64,000 bases of DNA from GCA-2746795 sp963747345 (GTDB lineage: Bacteria > Chloroflexota > Anaerolineae > Promineifilales > Promineifilaceae): assembly GCA_963747345.1 (NCBI GenBank), contig CAVVFA010000012.1, positions 371,708 to 435,707 of the forward strand, written 5' to 3'. Below the pieces are notes generated by a model, which saw only the letters and a program-made list of their open reading frames with translations, was not told where the DNA came from and searched no databases. The position numbers and the translations under genes were made by a program. Of this stretch, positions 51,416-60,395 are shown in pieces. Numbering within the stretch: position 1 is the stretch's first letter; every line of letters begins with the position of its first letter.

Positions 51416-52450
51416 TTACTGTTCCTGTACCGTTTTCACAATGGTATCTAGTACCATCAACGCGGTTAAATCGTTGATGGGATAGCCGCGTTCCAGCACT
51501 TCGGGATTGGTGTAGTCGTTGGTGTCGTGCATCGTGAGGTGAATGTCATCACCGCTGAGACCGCGCAGGGGCATAGTGTCGGCCAGGAGGTCAAAGTCCC
51601 ATAACGGCACTTCGTATTCTGCGGACAGGTCGCGGATGATTTGGTTGTTGACGTTTTTCTCATCGTCGAAGCGGTCGTTTTTGGTGCTGAGGATGGGCAC
51701 GATGCCCTGCGCGATGAGGTCTTCTAGTAGCTTGCGCAGATTGGCTTCCATGGCGGCCGGTACGTTGTCGTTGGTTCCCATGCGGATGATGAAAATGCTG
51801 GGATTGTTGGTGCGGATTTCGCACGCGACGACATCTTCTTCCGGCTCGCAGAATTCTTCATCGGGCCAACCCAATTCATACATGGTGCGGAAGGATAGGC
51901 CAACTTTAGCGGATTGGCCGTAACGGGAAAAGCTGCCAGCAAACTGGTCGATGGTGGGTTGCAGGTAGTCGTAGATGCCCAGGTTGTAGTTGTCGCTGTC
52001 GAAGCGAGCCAGGAAATGAGGGGTGAGGACTACGCTGTCGCCGATTTTAGAGAAGGCGCGAGGGTTGCGCAGTTGAGTTTCACCCCGCGCATAAATGTCA
52101 CGCACGTTTTCTTGCACGTTTTCAGGCATGATCAGGAAGTCGCTGAGGGGAATGCCGTTGACGATTTGGTTCTCGGGAATGGACGTGGGTGATGAAATGG
52201 GCGTGGCCGTAGGTGGTGGGGTGGCGGTTGGTTTGTTTGTTGCCGTGGCAGGGATGGGAGTATCGGTTGGTAATTCTGTGGGCGCGATGGTATGGGTGGG
52301 AACGGCCGTTGCCTCTTCTACCTCGTCAGCAATTTCTTCAGCAGCGGGCGGGTTGGTAGGTGAAACCGTTTCTGTTACCGCAGATGACCCACATGCCGCT
52401 AACCCCAAAATGAATACAAAAAGCAAAACAGTTCTGATAAAAATCTTCAT
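51416..52450 (-). CDS. Secreted SGNH lipoprotein, paralogue 2
   Basis: 344 residues from ATG 52450. Lipoprotein signal MKIFIRTVLLFVFILGLAAC (lipobox LAAC), a Pro/Thr linker (about 30-105), and an SGNH domain: FSKIGDSVVLTPHFLARFD, IIRMGTNDNVPAAM, SGDDIHLTMHDTND. It shares VPLWDFDLLADTMPLRGL and ERGYPINDLTALMVLD with its paralogues. Its ATG overlaps the stop of the 39-residue microprotein (TAATG), so the two are translationally coupled. The long upstream extension in this frame is simply the microprotein gene in another phase. Confidence 0.88.
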   Translation of the reverse strand: MKIFIRTVLLFVFILGLAACGSSAVTETVSPTNPPAAEEIADEVEEATAVPTHTIAPTELPTDTPIPATATNKPTATPPPTATPISSPTSIPENQIVNGIPLSDFLIMPENVQENVRDIYARGETQLRNPRAFSKIGDSVVLTPHFLARFDSDNYNLGIYDYLQPTIDQFAGSFSRYGQSAKVGLSFRTMYELGWPDEEFCEPEEDVVACEIRTNNPSIFIIRMGTNDNVPAAMEANLRKLLEDLIAQGIVPILSTKNDRFDDEKNVNNQIIRDLSAEYEVPLWDFDLLADTMPLRGLSGDDIHLTMHDTNDYTNPEVLERGYPINDLTALMVLDTIVKTVQEQ

Positions 52451-52569
52451 TAAAACCCTTGATAAATCCACTGGGGCGCACTGTCGCTGGTCATAATAAT
52501 CAGCAGCAAAATAATGAGACACAGCCCCACTACCAGTAAATTTTCTCGACTAAATATCTTACGAATCAT
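52450..52569 (-). CDS. 39-residue membrane microprotein, DltX-like
   Basis: A short gene on the minus strand: ATG 52569, TAA 52450. It starts MIRKIFSRENLL, continues with a helix of about 16-18 hydrophobic residues (LLVVGLCLIILLLIIM), and ends APQWIYQGF. An N-terminal positive charge and a C-terminal outside tail are expected. Dlt operons encode a similarly small one-helix protein, DltX. Its extreme C-terminus has an aromatic motif around a Tyr (F-x-Y-x-x-F type), proposed to carry the acyl group from DltB to DltD. W-I-Y-Q-G-F at the very end fits that pattern. The stop overlaps the start of an SGNH lipoprotein. Weak points: no clear ribosome site, and the MBOAT is two genes away. Confidence 0.6.
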   Translation of the reverse strand: MIRKIFSRENLLVVGLCLIILLLIIMTSDSAPQWIYQGF

Positions 52570-52570
52570 A

Positions 52571-52630
52571 ATGATGAGTGATGAATGATGAACGATGAAC
52601 TCAATATTCATCACTCATCAATCATCATTC
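52571..52630. repeat. ATGATGA/TCATCAT tandem-repeat hairpin
   Basis: GATGAGTGATGAATGATGAACGATGAA faces TTCATCACTCATCAATCATCATTC. It lies between the small lipoprotein and the microprotein and occupies the region where the latter's ribosome site should be. Parts recur at 583-600. Confidence 0.7.
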
Positions 52631-53002
52631 CTAATCGCTTTCCCCACACCATTTCCACTCGCCATCCTCTTGGACGACGCGATAGGCAGTCAGCGGAAAC
52701 TCGGTATCTTCTGTGCCATACGTGGCAACAATAGCGCCCGTGCAGCTTACTTTGCCGTCACCCGCATCGGTGCAGGTCATGCCTTCAATATGAACGCCGG
52801 AGACGCTTTCAAAGGCGCGGGATTCCCGTTCTAAAACCCCTTCCATTTCTGAACAGAGCAGTTGCTGAATGGTTTCAGCGTCGCCATCGGCTTTGGCTTG
52901 CAGGTAGTTTTCAACGGTTTGGGCGGGATCGCCAGCCGTTCCACCGCCACAAGCGGCGAGAATGAAGATGAGTAATAGAGTGAGTAGAATTAGTTTTTTC
53001 AT
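52631..53002 (-). CDS. Small lipoprotein (DUF4878/NTF2-like)
   Basis: 123 residues. Signal MKKLILLTLLLIFILAAC with lipobox LAAC, then a Gly linker and a domain beginning DPAQTVENYLQAKADGDAET and ending YRVVQEDGEWKWCGESD. The pattern of an N-terminal V-x2-Y-x3-D-x2-T helix and a C-terminal V-x3-D-x-EWK-W strand is that of small NTF2-like lipoproteins. Three cysteines besides the lipobox may pair. It lies in the SGNH array, 17 bases after paralogue 3, so it is probably in the same transcript. Function unknown. Confidence 0.78.
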   Translation of the reverse strand: MKKLILLTLLLIFILAACGGGTAGDPAQTVENYLQAKADGDAETIQQLLCSEMEGVLERESRAFESVSGVHIEGMTCTDAGDGKVSCTGAIVATYGTEDTEFPLTAYRVVQEDGEWKWCGESD

Positions 53003-53019
53003 AATGTGTTCCTTGCTGC

Positions 53020-54094
53020 TTACTGACCTAATTCTTGCCGAAGTTCATCCAGCATCATCAGGCCGATGAGGTCGTGGACGGCATGACCGCTTTCCATCGT
53101 TTCTGGCAGGGTGAAATCATGCGGGGCGATCATCTCTGCCATGTGGACATCGCCTGGGATAAGGCCGCGATTGGGCAGTGTTTCGGCCACAATGTCGAAC
53201 TCAAGCAGAGGCACGTTAAATTCTGCCGCCAGTTCACGCAGAATGTCGTTGTTGATATTGCCGTCCCCTTCAAAACGGTCGGCTTTGGTGACGAGTATGG
53301 GGATAACGCCATTGGCGATGCTGGTTTGCACGACTTGCTTCATATTGTAGCGATAGCCAGACGGTGCGCCAGCGTCGTTAGAGCCAAGCCGCACGAAGAT
53401 AATGCTGGGATTGTTGAGACGGAATTCGCAGTTGAGCACGTCTTCATTGGCTTGGCACCACTCTTTGTCTGCCCACAGCGGGTCAAAAACCGACCAGGAG
53501 TGCAGCCCATTACGGGAGGAGACGCCGTACCGTGAAAACTGTCCGGCGAAATAGTCGATGCTCGATTGTAAATAGGCGTATTCGCCTAAGTTGACGTTTT
53601 GTGGGTCATCAAAGCGACCGAGAAAGTTGGGATTCATGGAGGTGGAATCGCCTAGTTTGGAGAAGGTGGTGGCGCTGCGGCCTTGCGTTTGCCCATCGGC
53701 AAAGATGGCTTGCACATGTTCGCGCACGGCCGGGGACAGTGACGATGATCTGATCGACGGGGATACCATTGACATTGAGGGGAACGGCCGTTGGCGATGT
53801 TATCGCTGCGAGTGTGGTTTCAGGCAAGGGTGTATTGGTCGCGGGCAGACTGGGTTGGCTGGTTGATGTGGGCGCGAGGGTTGGCGGAACGGCCGTTGGC
53901 TCCATTTTAATCGGTTTTTCTGCTGCCGTGGGCACAACAGCCACAGCCGCTTTCGTTATCGTTGCGACTGCGTTCGGGCTATTTGTCGTTGCGCCATTTG
54001 TCGTTGCGCCTGGTTCCGTTTGGTTAGCGCCACACGCCGTTACACTGGCGAAAAGGAAAATAGTTAGAAAAAAGAACAAAATGCGTCGTTGCAT
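53020..54094 (-). CDS. Secreted SGNH lipoprotein, paralogue 3 (one frameshift)
   Basis: About 357 residues. Signal MQRRILFFFLTIFLFASVTAC (lipobox VTAC), a long Ala/Pro/Thr linker containing AACGGCCGTT-encoded TAVP, then the SGNH domain: FSKLGDSTSMNPNFLGRFDD, IFVRLGSNDAGAPSGYRYN, IPGDVHMAEMIAPHD. The frame breaks near 53740, where the linker frame (NGIPVDQIIVT) must join LSPAVREHVQAIFADGQTQG. Segments GLHSWSVFDPLWADKEWCQA and SIANGVIPILVTKADRFEGD closely match paralogue 4. First-order role is as for the other members of the array. Confidence 0.85.
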
Positions 54095-54155
54095 AGTTGA
54101 TTTGAATTCCTGAAAAGATTTAGCCGCGATTATAGCTGTTTTGTTTGTTTTTCCC

Positions 54156-55378
54156 CTAATTTTGAGCAGGTAATATGATTTCGTTAATCATTGCGTCCAA
54201 GACCATGAGTGCGGTGAGATTGTGCATGGCGTGACCACGTGTGAAGGCGGTGGGGTCGGTGTAGTCGTGGGCGTAGAAGGTGTTCATGTGAACGTTATCC
54301 ACATCCAGCCCGCGACCGGGCAGCGTGCCAGCCACCGGATCGAATTCCCACAGTGGAATCTGATAATCGGCGCTGATTTGGCGCACGATGTCGTTGTTTT
54401 GATTGCTGCCTTCATTTCGGTCTGCTTTCGTGCCGATGATGGGGATGACGCCGTTGTCGATGGCGTAGGCCACAATTTGGCGCATAGATTCATCGTAAAG
54501 GTCGGGCGCACCGGCATCGTTGGAGCCGAGGCGGATGAGCAAAATGCTAGGATTTTGCAGCCTGATTTCGCAGGCAATGACGGTTTCATTGGGCTGGCAA
54601 ACGGCTTTGTCCGCCCAGATTGGATCGAAAACTGTCCAGGAATGCAGGCCAATGCGCACGGCGGCGCTGTCACGGTTGAAGGAGCCGGGGAAATGGTCGA
54701 TCACACGCTGGAGATAGGCATAGTCGCCAAGATTATATGGCCCCTCATCGAAGCGAGAGAGAAAATGATCGTTTTCGACGGTGCTGTCGCCCATTTTGGC
54801 GAAGGCGTGTGGATTTCGGCCTAGCGCCTGCCCCTTCGCATAGATTACGCGAGTGTTTTCCAAGACAGTGGACGGCATGACGACGATTTGGTTGAGTGGG
54901 ATGCCGTTGAGCGTGGGAGGGATGGGGGCATTGGTTGTTGTTGATGGCTCGCTGGCGGTAAGTGGCGCTGGGGTGGCGGGTGCGGTGAAGTGGTTGGGGA
55001 TGGTGAGTTCTTGTCCAGCCTGAATGAGGCTGGGATCGATGATGTTGTTGGCGGCGGCGATTTCGTCGACGGTGATATTGTAACTGGTGGCGATGGAAAA
55101 CAGGGTTTGTCCTGTTTCGATGGTGTGGATTTGGGGAAGCGGGCGGGAACGGCCGTTTGTATGGGTAGACTCGTGGTGGAAATGGCCTGTCCTGAGCTTG
55201 TCGAAACGGCCGTTTCTCCCACCAACGGTATTAGCGCCAGGGGTGCGGGAGTGGGCAGGGCATTGCTGCTTTTGGTTTGATTCTGAAGAATATTCCCTAG
55301 CAAAAACAGCATTCCGAAGGCCGTTATAAAAATGAGGAAATAAGCAGTATACAGCAGCAGAGAATCACGACGTTCCAT
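54156..55378 (-). CDS. Secreted SGNH protein with LysM, paralogue 4 (one frameshift)
   Basis: About 407 residues from ATG 55378. Instead of a lipobox it has an uncleaved-looking membrane anchor (LLLYTAYFLIFITAFGMLFLLGN). A LysM domain follows (IHTIETGQTLFSIATSYNIT, NIIDPSLIQAGQELTIPNHF), which binds GlcNAc polymers such as peptidoglycan. Then come a Pro/Thr linker and the SGNH domain: FAKMGDSTVENDHFLSRFDE, LIRLGSNDAGAPDLYDESM, DVDNVHMNTFYAHD. The frame breaks near 55135 in a C-run before the LysM. It is the first gene of the minus-strand array and the only one with a wall-binding module. Confidence 0.83.
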
Positions 55379-55514
55379 ACAAGGGAGTGTAGCCAAATGC
55401 CAGTCTAAAAACAACGTGTTCAGCCTCGGTTTTGCCCAGTTTGCCGCGAAAGGCTACCATTGTGATATGCCTTCGTGCATATTTTTAGTTTTGTAAATAA
55501 AAGGAAGGAAACCG

Positions 55515-56438
55515 ATGAATAGAAAATTTGGATTTTTACTTGTGTTAATCGTGATGATAGCCGTTTTGGCCGCTTGTGGTGGGGAAACGGAACCTGAACC
55601 GACTGCAACCTTGCCGCCTCCGGAACAAGTTGTCATTGTCTCAGATACGCCAGCCTCAACGGCTCCAGATGGGGAGGCCACGGCCGTTGTCATTAACTTG
55701 CCGCAACTGCCAGACCTGCCAACCTCCACACCAACCCCACCCCCGCCGACTGTTCCTCCCCTTGTGGTGACAGCCATTCACGCTACCGTTGTAGCCGGAC
55801 AAGCCACAGAAACGGCCGTTCCTGAAGCAAACAATGGCGAGCGTGTCAATGCGACCGAAGCACCCGGTCAAGCCCCCGTAATCGTCAACTTCTTTGCTTC
55901 TTCTGCGCCAGAAGGCTCCGGTATACGTTATTTCTTGAACTATGATGTATCCAATGCCACTCGTGTGGAGATTTTTGGCAATGTCATGGAAAACCCCCAG
56001 ACAGGTAGTTGGCCGGTGTACAACGAATCAAACAATTGGGTTTTATGGGCCGCAAACGACATCGCCTGGGTAGAATCTCAAATATATGTACAGCCAGATC
56101 AGCCTTCTGGCTCCACCTTGTCCGACATCAGTTTGAACAGTAATCAGACAACCGTTTGCCTTAAAGACCCCCAGTTCGTAGACGGCGATAAAATTCATAT
56201 CATCGTGAACGGAAATTTGGCATTGAACAATTTCCAAACAGGTGGCCGAGATATTTGTGGGACAACAACGCTCCCCAGCGGGCCAAATGCCATTGAAATT
56301 CAAGCTACCAATGAAGGAGCAACCCCGCTTGTCGTCATGCAGATATCCTTCAGCAATGTGGCGGCTGGCGCACCCGTTCAGATTTCCCAAGCCCTAAAAA
56401 CTAACGAAGTCGCCCGATTCACCGTAACCGTCCCCTAA
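55515..56438 (+). CDS. Lipoprotein with Pro/Thr linker and beta-rich domain
   Basis: 307 residues. Signal MNRKFGFLLVLIVMIAVLAAC with lipobox LAAC, a linker rich in Pro, Thr and Val (about 25-115, containing two TAV segments from ACGGCCGTT), and a beta-rich C-terminal domain. The domain begins APVIVNFFASSAPEGSGIRY and contains NYDVSNATRVEIFGNVMENP, an Ig-like or CARDB-like pattern. It has two Cys (VCLKD, DICGTT) that may form a disulfide. It is divergent from the SGNH array, sharing its promoter region. Function unknown. Confidence 0.8.
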   Translation: MNRKFGFLLVLIVMIAVLAACGGETEPEPTATLPPPEQVVIVSDTPASTAPDGEATAVVINLPQLPDLPTSTPTPPPPTVPPLVVTAIHATVVAGQATETAVPEANNGERVNATEAPGQAPVIVNFFASSAPEGSGIRYFLNYDVSNATRVEIFGNVMENPQTGSWPVYNESNNWVLWAANDIAWVESQIYVQPDQPSGSTLSDISLNSNQTTVCLKDPQFVDGDKIHIIVNGNLALNNFQTGGRDICGTTTLPSGPNAIEIQATNEGATPLVVMQISFSNVAAGAPVQISQALKTNEVARFTVTVP

Positions 56439-56440
56439 TC

Positions 56441-56496
56441 GCCCCCTCCCCTCAATCCCCTCCCGTTAGGAGGGGATTGAGGGGAGGGAAAAGCGA
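56441..56496. terminator. Strong inverted repeat between convergent genes
   Basis: CCCTCCCCTCAATCCCCTCC faces GGAGGGGATTGAGGGGAGGG around GTTA, a roughly 20-bp stem between the lipoprotein and pyrG 3' ends. Confidence 0.75.
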
Positions 56497-56530
56497 TTAC
56501 CGATTTATTTTCTCCACCTATCTGTGGATT

Positions 56531-58174
56531 TCAATCCACAGATACAGCCTCAACCTCAATCACTTGTCTCGCTTCCTGCCGCTTCACAGCCTCAGCTAAA
56601 AATGCCCGAAACAGTGGATGAGCACGATTAGGCCGGCTCTTGAATTCTGGATGGAACTGGCTGCCCACCATGAACGGGTGATCCTGTAACTCGGCAATTT
56701 CCACTAAACGGCCGTCGGGCGATAGCCCACTAAACACCATCCCTTCCTCACTCAACTGCTCTCGATAACTATTGTTGAATTCCCAGCGGTGACGGTGGCG
56801 TTCATAAATCAAAGATTGCTGATACGCTTGCGCCGCCTTCGTCCCCGGTTCCAACTTGCAGGGATAGGCGCCCAGGCGCATCGTGCCGCCCATGTCAGTT
56901 AAATGCGTTTGGTCAGGCATCAGGCTGATAACGGGATGCTCTACCTGCGCATCGAACTCCGTGCTGTTGACATCTTCTGTGCCGAGAATATGGCGGGCAA
57001 ACTCTATACACATCACCTGCATACCCAGGCAAAGCCCCAAATATGGCACCTTGTTTTCCCGTGCCCAACGCGCTGCCTGAATTTTGCCTTCCACTCCACG
57101 TTCGCCAAAGCCGCCAGGCACCACAATGCCATCCAATCCTGCAAACAGTTCCCAGCCCTTGCCTTTTTCTAAATCGCCAGAATGAATCCATTCAATCTCG
57201 ACATGGCGATTATTGGGAATACCAGCATGGTAAAGTGCCTCGCGCACACTCATATAAGCGTCATGCAGTTCCACATATTTGCCTACAATGCCCACCCGAA
57301 TGGTTGGTTTTGGCTTGCGAATTTCAGCAATGAGTTCTTCCCATTCGCTTAAATCTGGTTTCTTGGTTTCGGGCAATTGCAGACGCTCGATCACATACTC
57401 ATCCAGCTTGGTAGCCGCCAATTCTAACGGAATGGCGTACAGCACATCGGCGGTAACGGCCGGAATGACAGCCTTTTCTGGCACATCACAGAACAGGGCA
57501 ATTTTCTGGATATGTTCTTGCGGAATGTGATGGTCGGCACGCGCCACAATTACATCTGGTTGAATACCAATGCCGCGAATTTCACGGACACTGTGTTGAG
57601 TAGGTTTGGTTTTCAGTTCTCGACTGGCTCCAATATAGGGCAGAAAGGTCACATGAACGTAAAGCGTATTTTCAAAACCCACATCAGAGCGCATTTGGCG
57701 CAATGCTTCCATAAATGGCAGACTCTCAATATCGCCCACCGTGCCACCGACCTCCACCAAGACAACATCCGCATCACTTTTTTGAGCAACGAGATGGATG
57801 CAACGTTTGATTTCATTGGTGATGTGGGGGATGACCTGAATCGTGCCTCCCAGGTAATCTCCACGCCGTTCTCGGGCAATTACTTCTGCATAAACGCGCC
57901 CGGTGGTGACATTGGAAGCCTGGTTGAGGCTGATGTCGATAAACCGTTCGTAGTGACCCAGATCGAGGTCGGTTTCCGCGCCGTCATCGGTAACAAACAC
58001 TTCACCATGCTGATACGGTGACATGGTGCCGGGATCAACGTTGATATACGGGTCTAATTTTTGCACGGCGACGGTAAAGCCCCGTGCTTTCAAGAGGTTG
58101 CCTAGGGCGGCGGCCGTTACACCTTTGCCCACTGAGCTAACAACGCCTCCGGTGAAGAATATAAATTTTGTCAT
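56531..58174 (-). CDS. pyrG: CTP synthase
   Basis: 547 residues, intact, the usual length. It converts UTP to CTP with ammonia from glutamine. The N-terminal synthetase domain has FIFFTGGVVSSVGKGVTAAA, QKLDPYINVDPGTMSPYQHG and EVGGTVGDIESLPFMEALRQ. The C-terminal glutaminase domain has IVVPGGFGERGVEGKI, nucleophile Cys in YLGLCLGMQVMCIEFAR, and His/Glu in QFHPEFKSRP. RBS GAGGAGAAAACAAG precedes ATG 58174. A 36-bp perfect palindrome plus a T-run lies 23 bases upstream (58197-58232), either ending the roadblock gene or attenuating pyrG. Confidence 0.97.
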   Translation of the reverse strand: MTKFIFFTGGVVSSVGKGVTAAALGNLLKARGFTVAVQKLDPYINVDPGTMSPYQHGEVFVTDDGAETDLDLGHYERFIDISLNQASNVTTGRVYAEVIARERRGDYLGGTIQVIPHITNEIKRCIHLVAQKSDADVVLVEVGGTVGDIESLPFMEALRQMRSDVGFENTLYVHVTFLPYIGASRELKTKPTQHSVREIRGIGIQPDVIVARADHHIPQEHIQKIALFCDVPEKAVIPAVTADVLYAIPLELAATKLDEYVIERLQLPETKKPDLSEWEELIAEIRKPKPTIRVGIVGKYVELHDAYMSVREALYHAGIPNNRHVEIEWIHSGDLEKGKGWELFAGLDGIVVPGGFGERGVEGKIQAARWARENKVPYLGLCLGMQVMCIEFARHILGTEDVNSTEFDAQVEHPVISLMPDQTHLTDMGGTMRLGAYPCKLEPGTKAAQAYQQSLIYERHRHRWEFNNSYREQLSEEGMVFSGLSPDGRLVEIAELQDHPFMVGSQFHPEFKSRPNRAHPLFRAFLAEAVKRQEARQVIEVEAVSVD

Positions 58175-58196
58175 CTTGTTTTCTCCTCAAAAAAAG

Positions 58197-58232
58197 AGAG
58201 GGGCATGTCACCTAGGTGACATGCCCCTCTCG
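58197..58232 (-). terminator. 36-bp perfect palindrome with T-run upstream of pyrG
   Basis: GAGAGGGGCATGTCACCT and its exact complement AGGTGACATGCCCCTCTC, with no spacer, followed on the minus strand by seven T and then the pyrG ribosome site. It is shaped as an intrinsic terminator for the roadblock gene or as an attenuator of pyrG. Confidence 0.85.
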
Positions 58233-58287
58233 AAATTACGTGGTATGGTGTCTTAGCGAAATTATCTTTCGCATATGTTTTTTCTAT

Positions 58288-58656
58288 TTATAGGAGCCGT
58301 TCCAGATCCTCTGCTGTGCGTCCCATGTCCAAGAAAATGAGACCTAGCTTTGCCTGGGCCCGAGCTAATACGGTGAGAACTGCGTCCTCGCCTACAGCCA
58401 TTAAAACAATAATACCGTCACTACCTTTGATGAAAACACGATCTAGCGTGCCACGTCGTAGTTCGCTAGAAATACGATCACCTAAGGAGAGCATCGCTGC
58501 GGACATAGCAGAAATACGATCTTCATCGACATCTGCTGGTAATGAAGAAGCCATGATTAAACCGTCAACGCTGACAACGGCCGATGCTTCAATATCTGGG
58601 GTTCCTGCTTGTAGGTCGCGGAGGCGATCGACCATCATTTCGGTACGGGATCTCAT
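58288..58656 (-). CDS. Roadblock/LC7-domain protein (MglB-like)
   Basis: 122 residues, one domain: MVDRLRDLQAGTPDIEASAV, VSVDGLIMASSLPADVDEDR, MSAAMLSLGDRISSELRRGT, VFIKGSDGIIVLMAVGEDAV. This order, with a GLIMASSLP strand and a G-D-x-IS helix, is typical of roadblock proteins that regulate small Ras-like GTPases. No MglA-type GTPase is nearby. RBS AAGGAGATTTCAGG precedes ATG 58656. It reads intact and is upstream of pyrG on the same strand. Confidence 0.9.
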   Translation of the reverse strand: MRSRTEMMVDRLRDLQAGTPDIEASAVVSVDGLIMASSLPADVDEDRISAMSAAMLSLGDRISSELRRGTLDRVFIKGSDGIIVLMAVGEDAVLTVLARAQAKLGLIFLDMGRTAEDLERLL

Positions 58657-58885
58657 CCTGAAATCTCCTTATTTAGCTTGTTGGATTCTAATTTTATGTT
58701 AGTTAGAACGCAAAAAATCATAACATACATGTTTTAGGCTGTCAAACGAATGTACCAGTGAAAATTGATGACATAACGGCCGTTTTCTGTCAAGTAATCA
58801 TTGCGCGTAGATAGGCTTGAACGACAGGGCTTCCTATCAACGAAGCCGGTCTAAATCGACCTTGTGCTTTTGCGCTTGATTTTGG

Positions 58886-60367
58886 TCAATGGGGGGCGTG
58901 GTTTCTAATCGTTTCCAAGCCTGCTCGCAGTGCTTCTAATTCTTCGCTGGATTCTGGCAGTTCGCCGTACCTTATTTTGACATAGGTTTCGGTGATGAGG
59001 CGTGTATCGGCTTGGTTTTCAGGCCACGCTTTGCTTAATGTGGCCAGGTATTCAAAAGGCGTTTCCGCATCGGCACGGGCGTAGCCGTTGATGGCGGCGG
59101 CGCGGCACATATTTTGGTAGATGCGGCGAATGGAGGCGGCCGTGCGCCAGCCATGGAGCAATCCAAGTCGATTAAGCAGCCTTTGGCCGAAATTCAGGCG
59201 GGGCGGGGATGATCTGGCGGTTGTTTTGGTGGCTGCTTCACTGTCACGGGCGGCAAATTCTGCTTTGCGATAGACACGTCCCAAAGCGAGTGTGACGGCG
59301 AGCATCATGGCAATCATCAACAGAATATTGATGGTTTTGATCCCGCTGTTTACGCCGTCTTCGATTTCAACAGTGGCTGTGGCTTGTGGCGTTAGTAAAA
59401 ATGAATTGTCGATGGGTACGGGCGGGGCTTCGAGAACTTGTATCATGAAAGGCGTGAGAAGCCCGACCAGAAATTCGATAAACAAAGACAAGAATCGTAG
59501 AATGGGTTCAAGTAAGCTGAAGACAGTATCGAATACAACGATGCCCCCCATGTAGATTGCGCGTTGTAATGGATCGAGAAATTTAGCAATGGCGAGCATG
59601 GTTTGTCCGCTGACGATGAAGGTGGAAAATGCGCCTGCGAGAACAAGCAACAAGGCGGCAAATCCAACGGACAGGAGCCATTTGGGATTGATTGAGGCTG
59701 AAAGACCGGATTGTTGCTTTTCAATTTCTTCGACACGGGCCAGGGCAACGGCCGTTAAGCTGACAAAGAAGAAAAGTAAAATAAATGGCACGATACTCCA
59801 GGGTAGATAGTTGATACTCATGGCAATGATGAGTGGTGCGATGAGTAAAGCACCGACCCGCAGGCGGCGTCCCGCACTGTTGATGGAAAACGATTTGCCA
59901 ATCAGACGCAACCCGCGCCACCACACAAAAACGACGAGGACAAACCAGCCCAGGCTTTGCAGCCAAACTGTATTTTCTGGCTCGGCAATAGTGGCAAACA
60001 ATTGCCCTATCCACCTGAAATCAAACCAGGATGCAGGTTGGAAAAACAGGGTGCGGAGGGTGAAGAGATAGATGAGCAAAATGGCGACTGCCAGAATAAA
60101 TTGCTGCCGGGAACGAGGCCAGTCGAGGGTGCTCATCAGCCGCACCAGATTGAAGGGCAGATACATGAGCAGCAGCAACCACATCAGGAGCAACCCTGAA
60201 GACCAGGGGCGAGTCAGGGGCAATACGATTACCACAAATGGCGTGAGTAACGCCACTTCCATCAGAATCCACGTCACATAGAGGAGTTCATGCTGAAGAT
60301 AGCTCCACAGTATCTGGCGGCGCTGGGGATTTTCTGATGATTGGAGGAAGATGCTAGTTTGGCTCAT
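58886..60367 (-). CDS. Multi-pass membrane protein with DUF4129 domain
   Basis: 493 residues, intact. About eight hydrophobic segments (for example LLLMWLLLLMYLPFNLVRLM, VPFILLFFFVSLTAVALARV) fill residues 30-380. The cytoplasmic C-terminal ~100 residues carry the DUF4129 pattern IRRIYQNMCRAAAINGYARA, ETPFEYLATL and ITETYVKIRYGELPESSEEL. It is the last gene of the moxR-DUF58-DUF4129 operon, where a membrane transglutaminase often stands; none is present here. The 150-base gap to the DUF58 gene holds a 67-bp palindrome. Function unknown. Confidence 0.85.
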   Translation of the reverse strand: MSQTSIFLQSSENPQRRQILWSYLQHELLYVTWILMEVALLTPFVVIVLPLTRPWSSGLLLMWLLLLMYLPFNLVRLMSTLDWPRSRQQFILAVAILLIYLFTLRTLFFQPASWFDFRWIGQLFATIAEPENTVWLQSLGWFVLVVFVWWRGLRLIGKSFSINSAGRRLRVGALLIAPLIIAMSINYLPWSIVPFILLFFFVSLTAVALARVEEIEKQQSGLSASINPKWLLSVGFAALLLVLAGAFSTFIVSGQTMLAIAKFLDPLQRAIYMGGIVVFDTVFSLLEPILRFLSLFIEFLVGLLTPFMIQVLEAPPVPIDNSFLLTPQATATVEIEDGVNSGIKTINILLMIAMMLAVTLALGRVYRKAEFAARDSEAATKTTARSSPPRLNFGQRLLNRLGLLHGWRTAASIRRIYQNMCRAAAINGYARADAETPFEYLATLSKAWPENQADTRLITETYVKIRYGELPESSEELEALRAGLETIRNHAPH

Positions 60368-60395
60368 TTGCCCCCCTCCAAACCTTTTTCTTACG

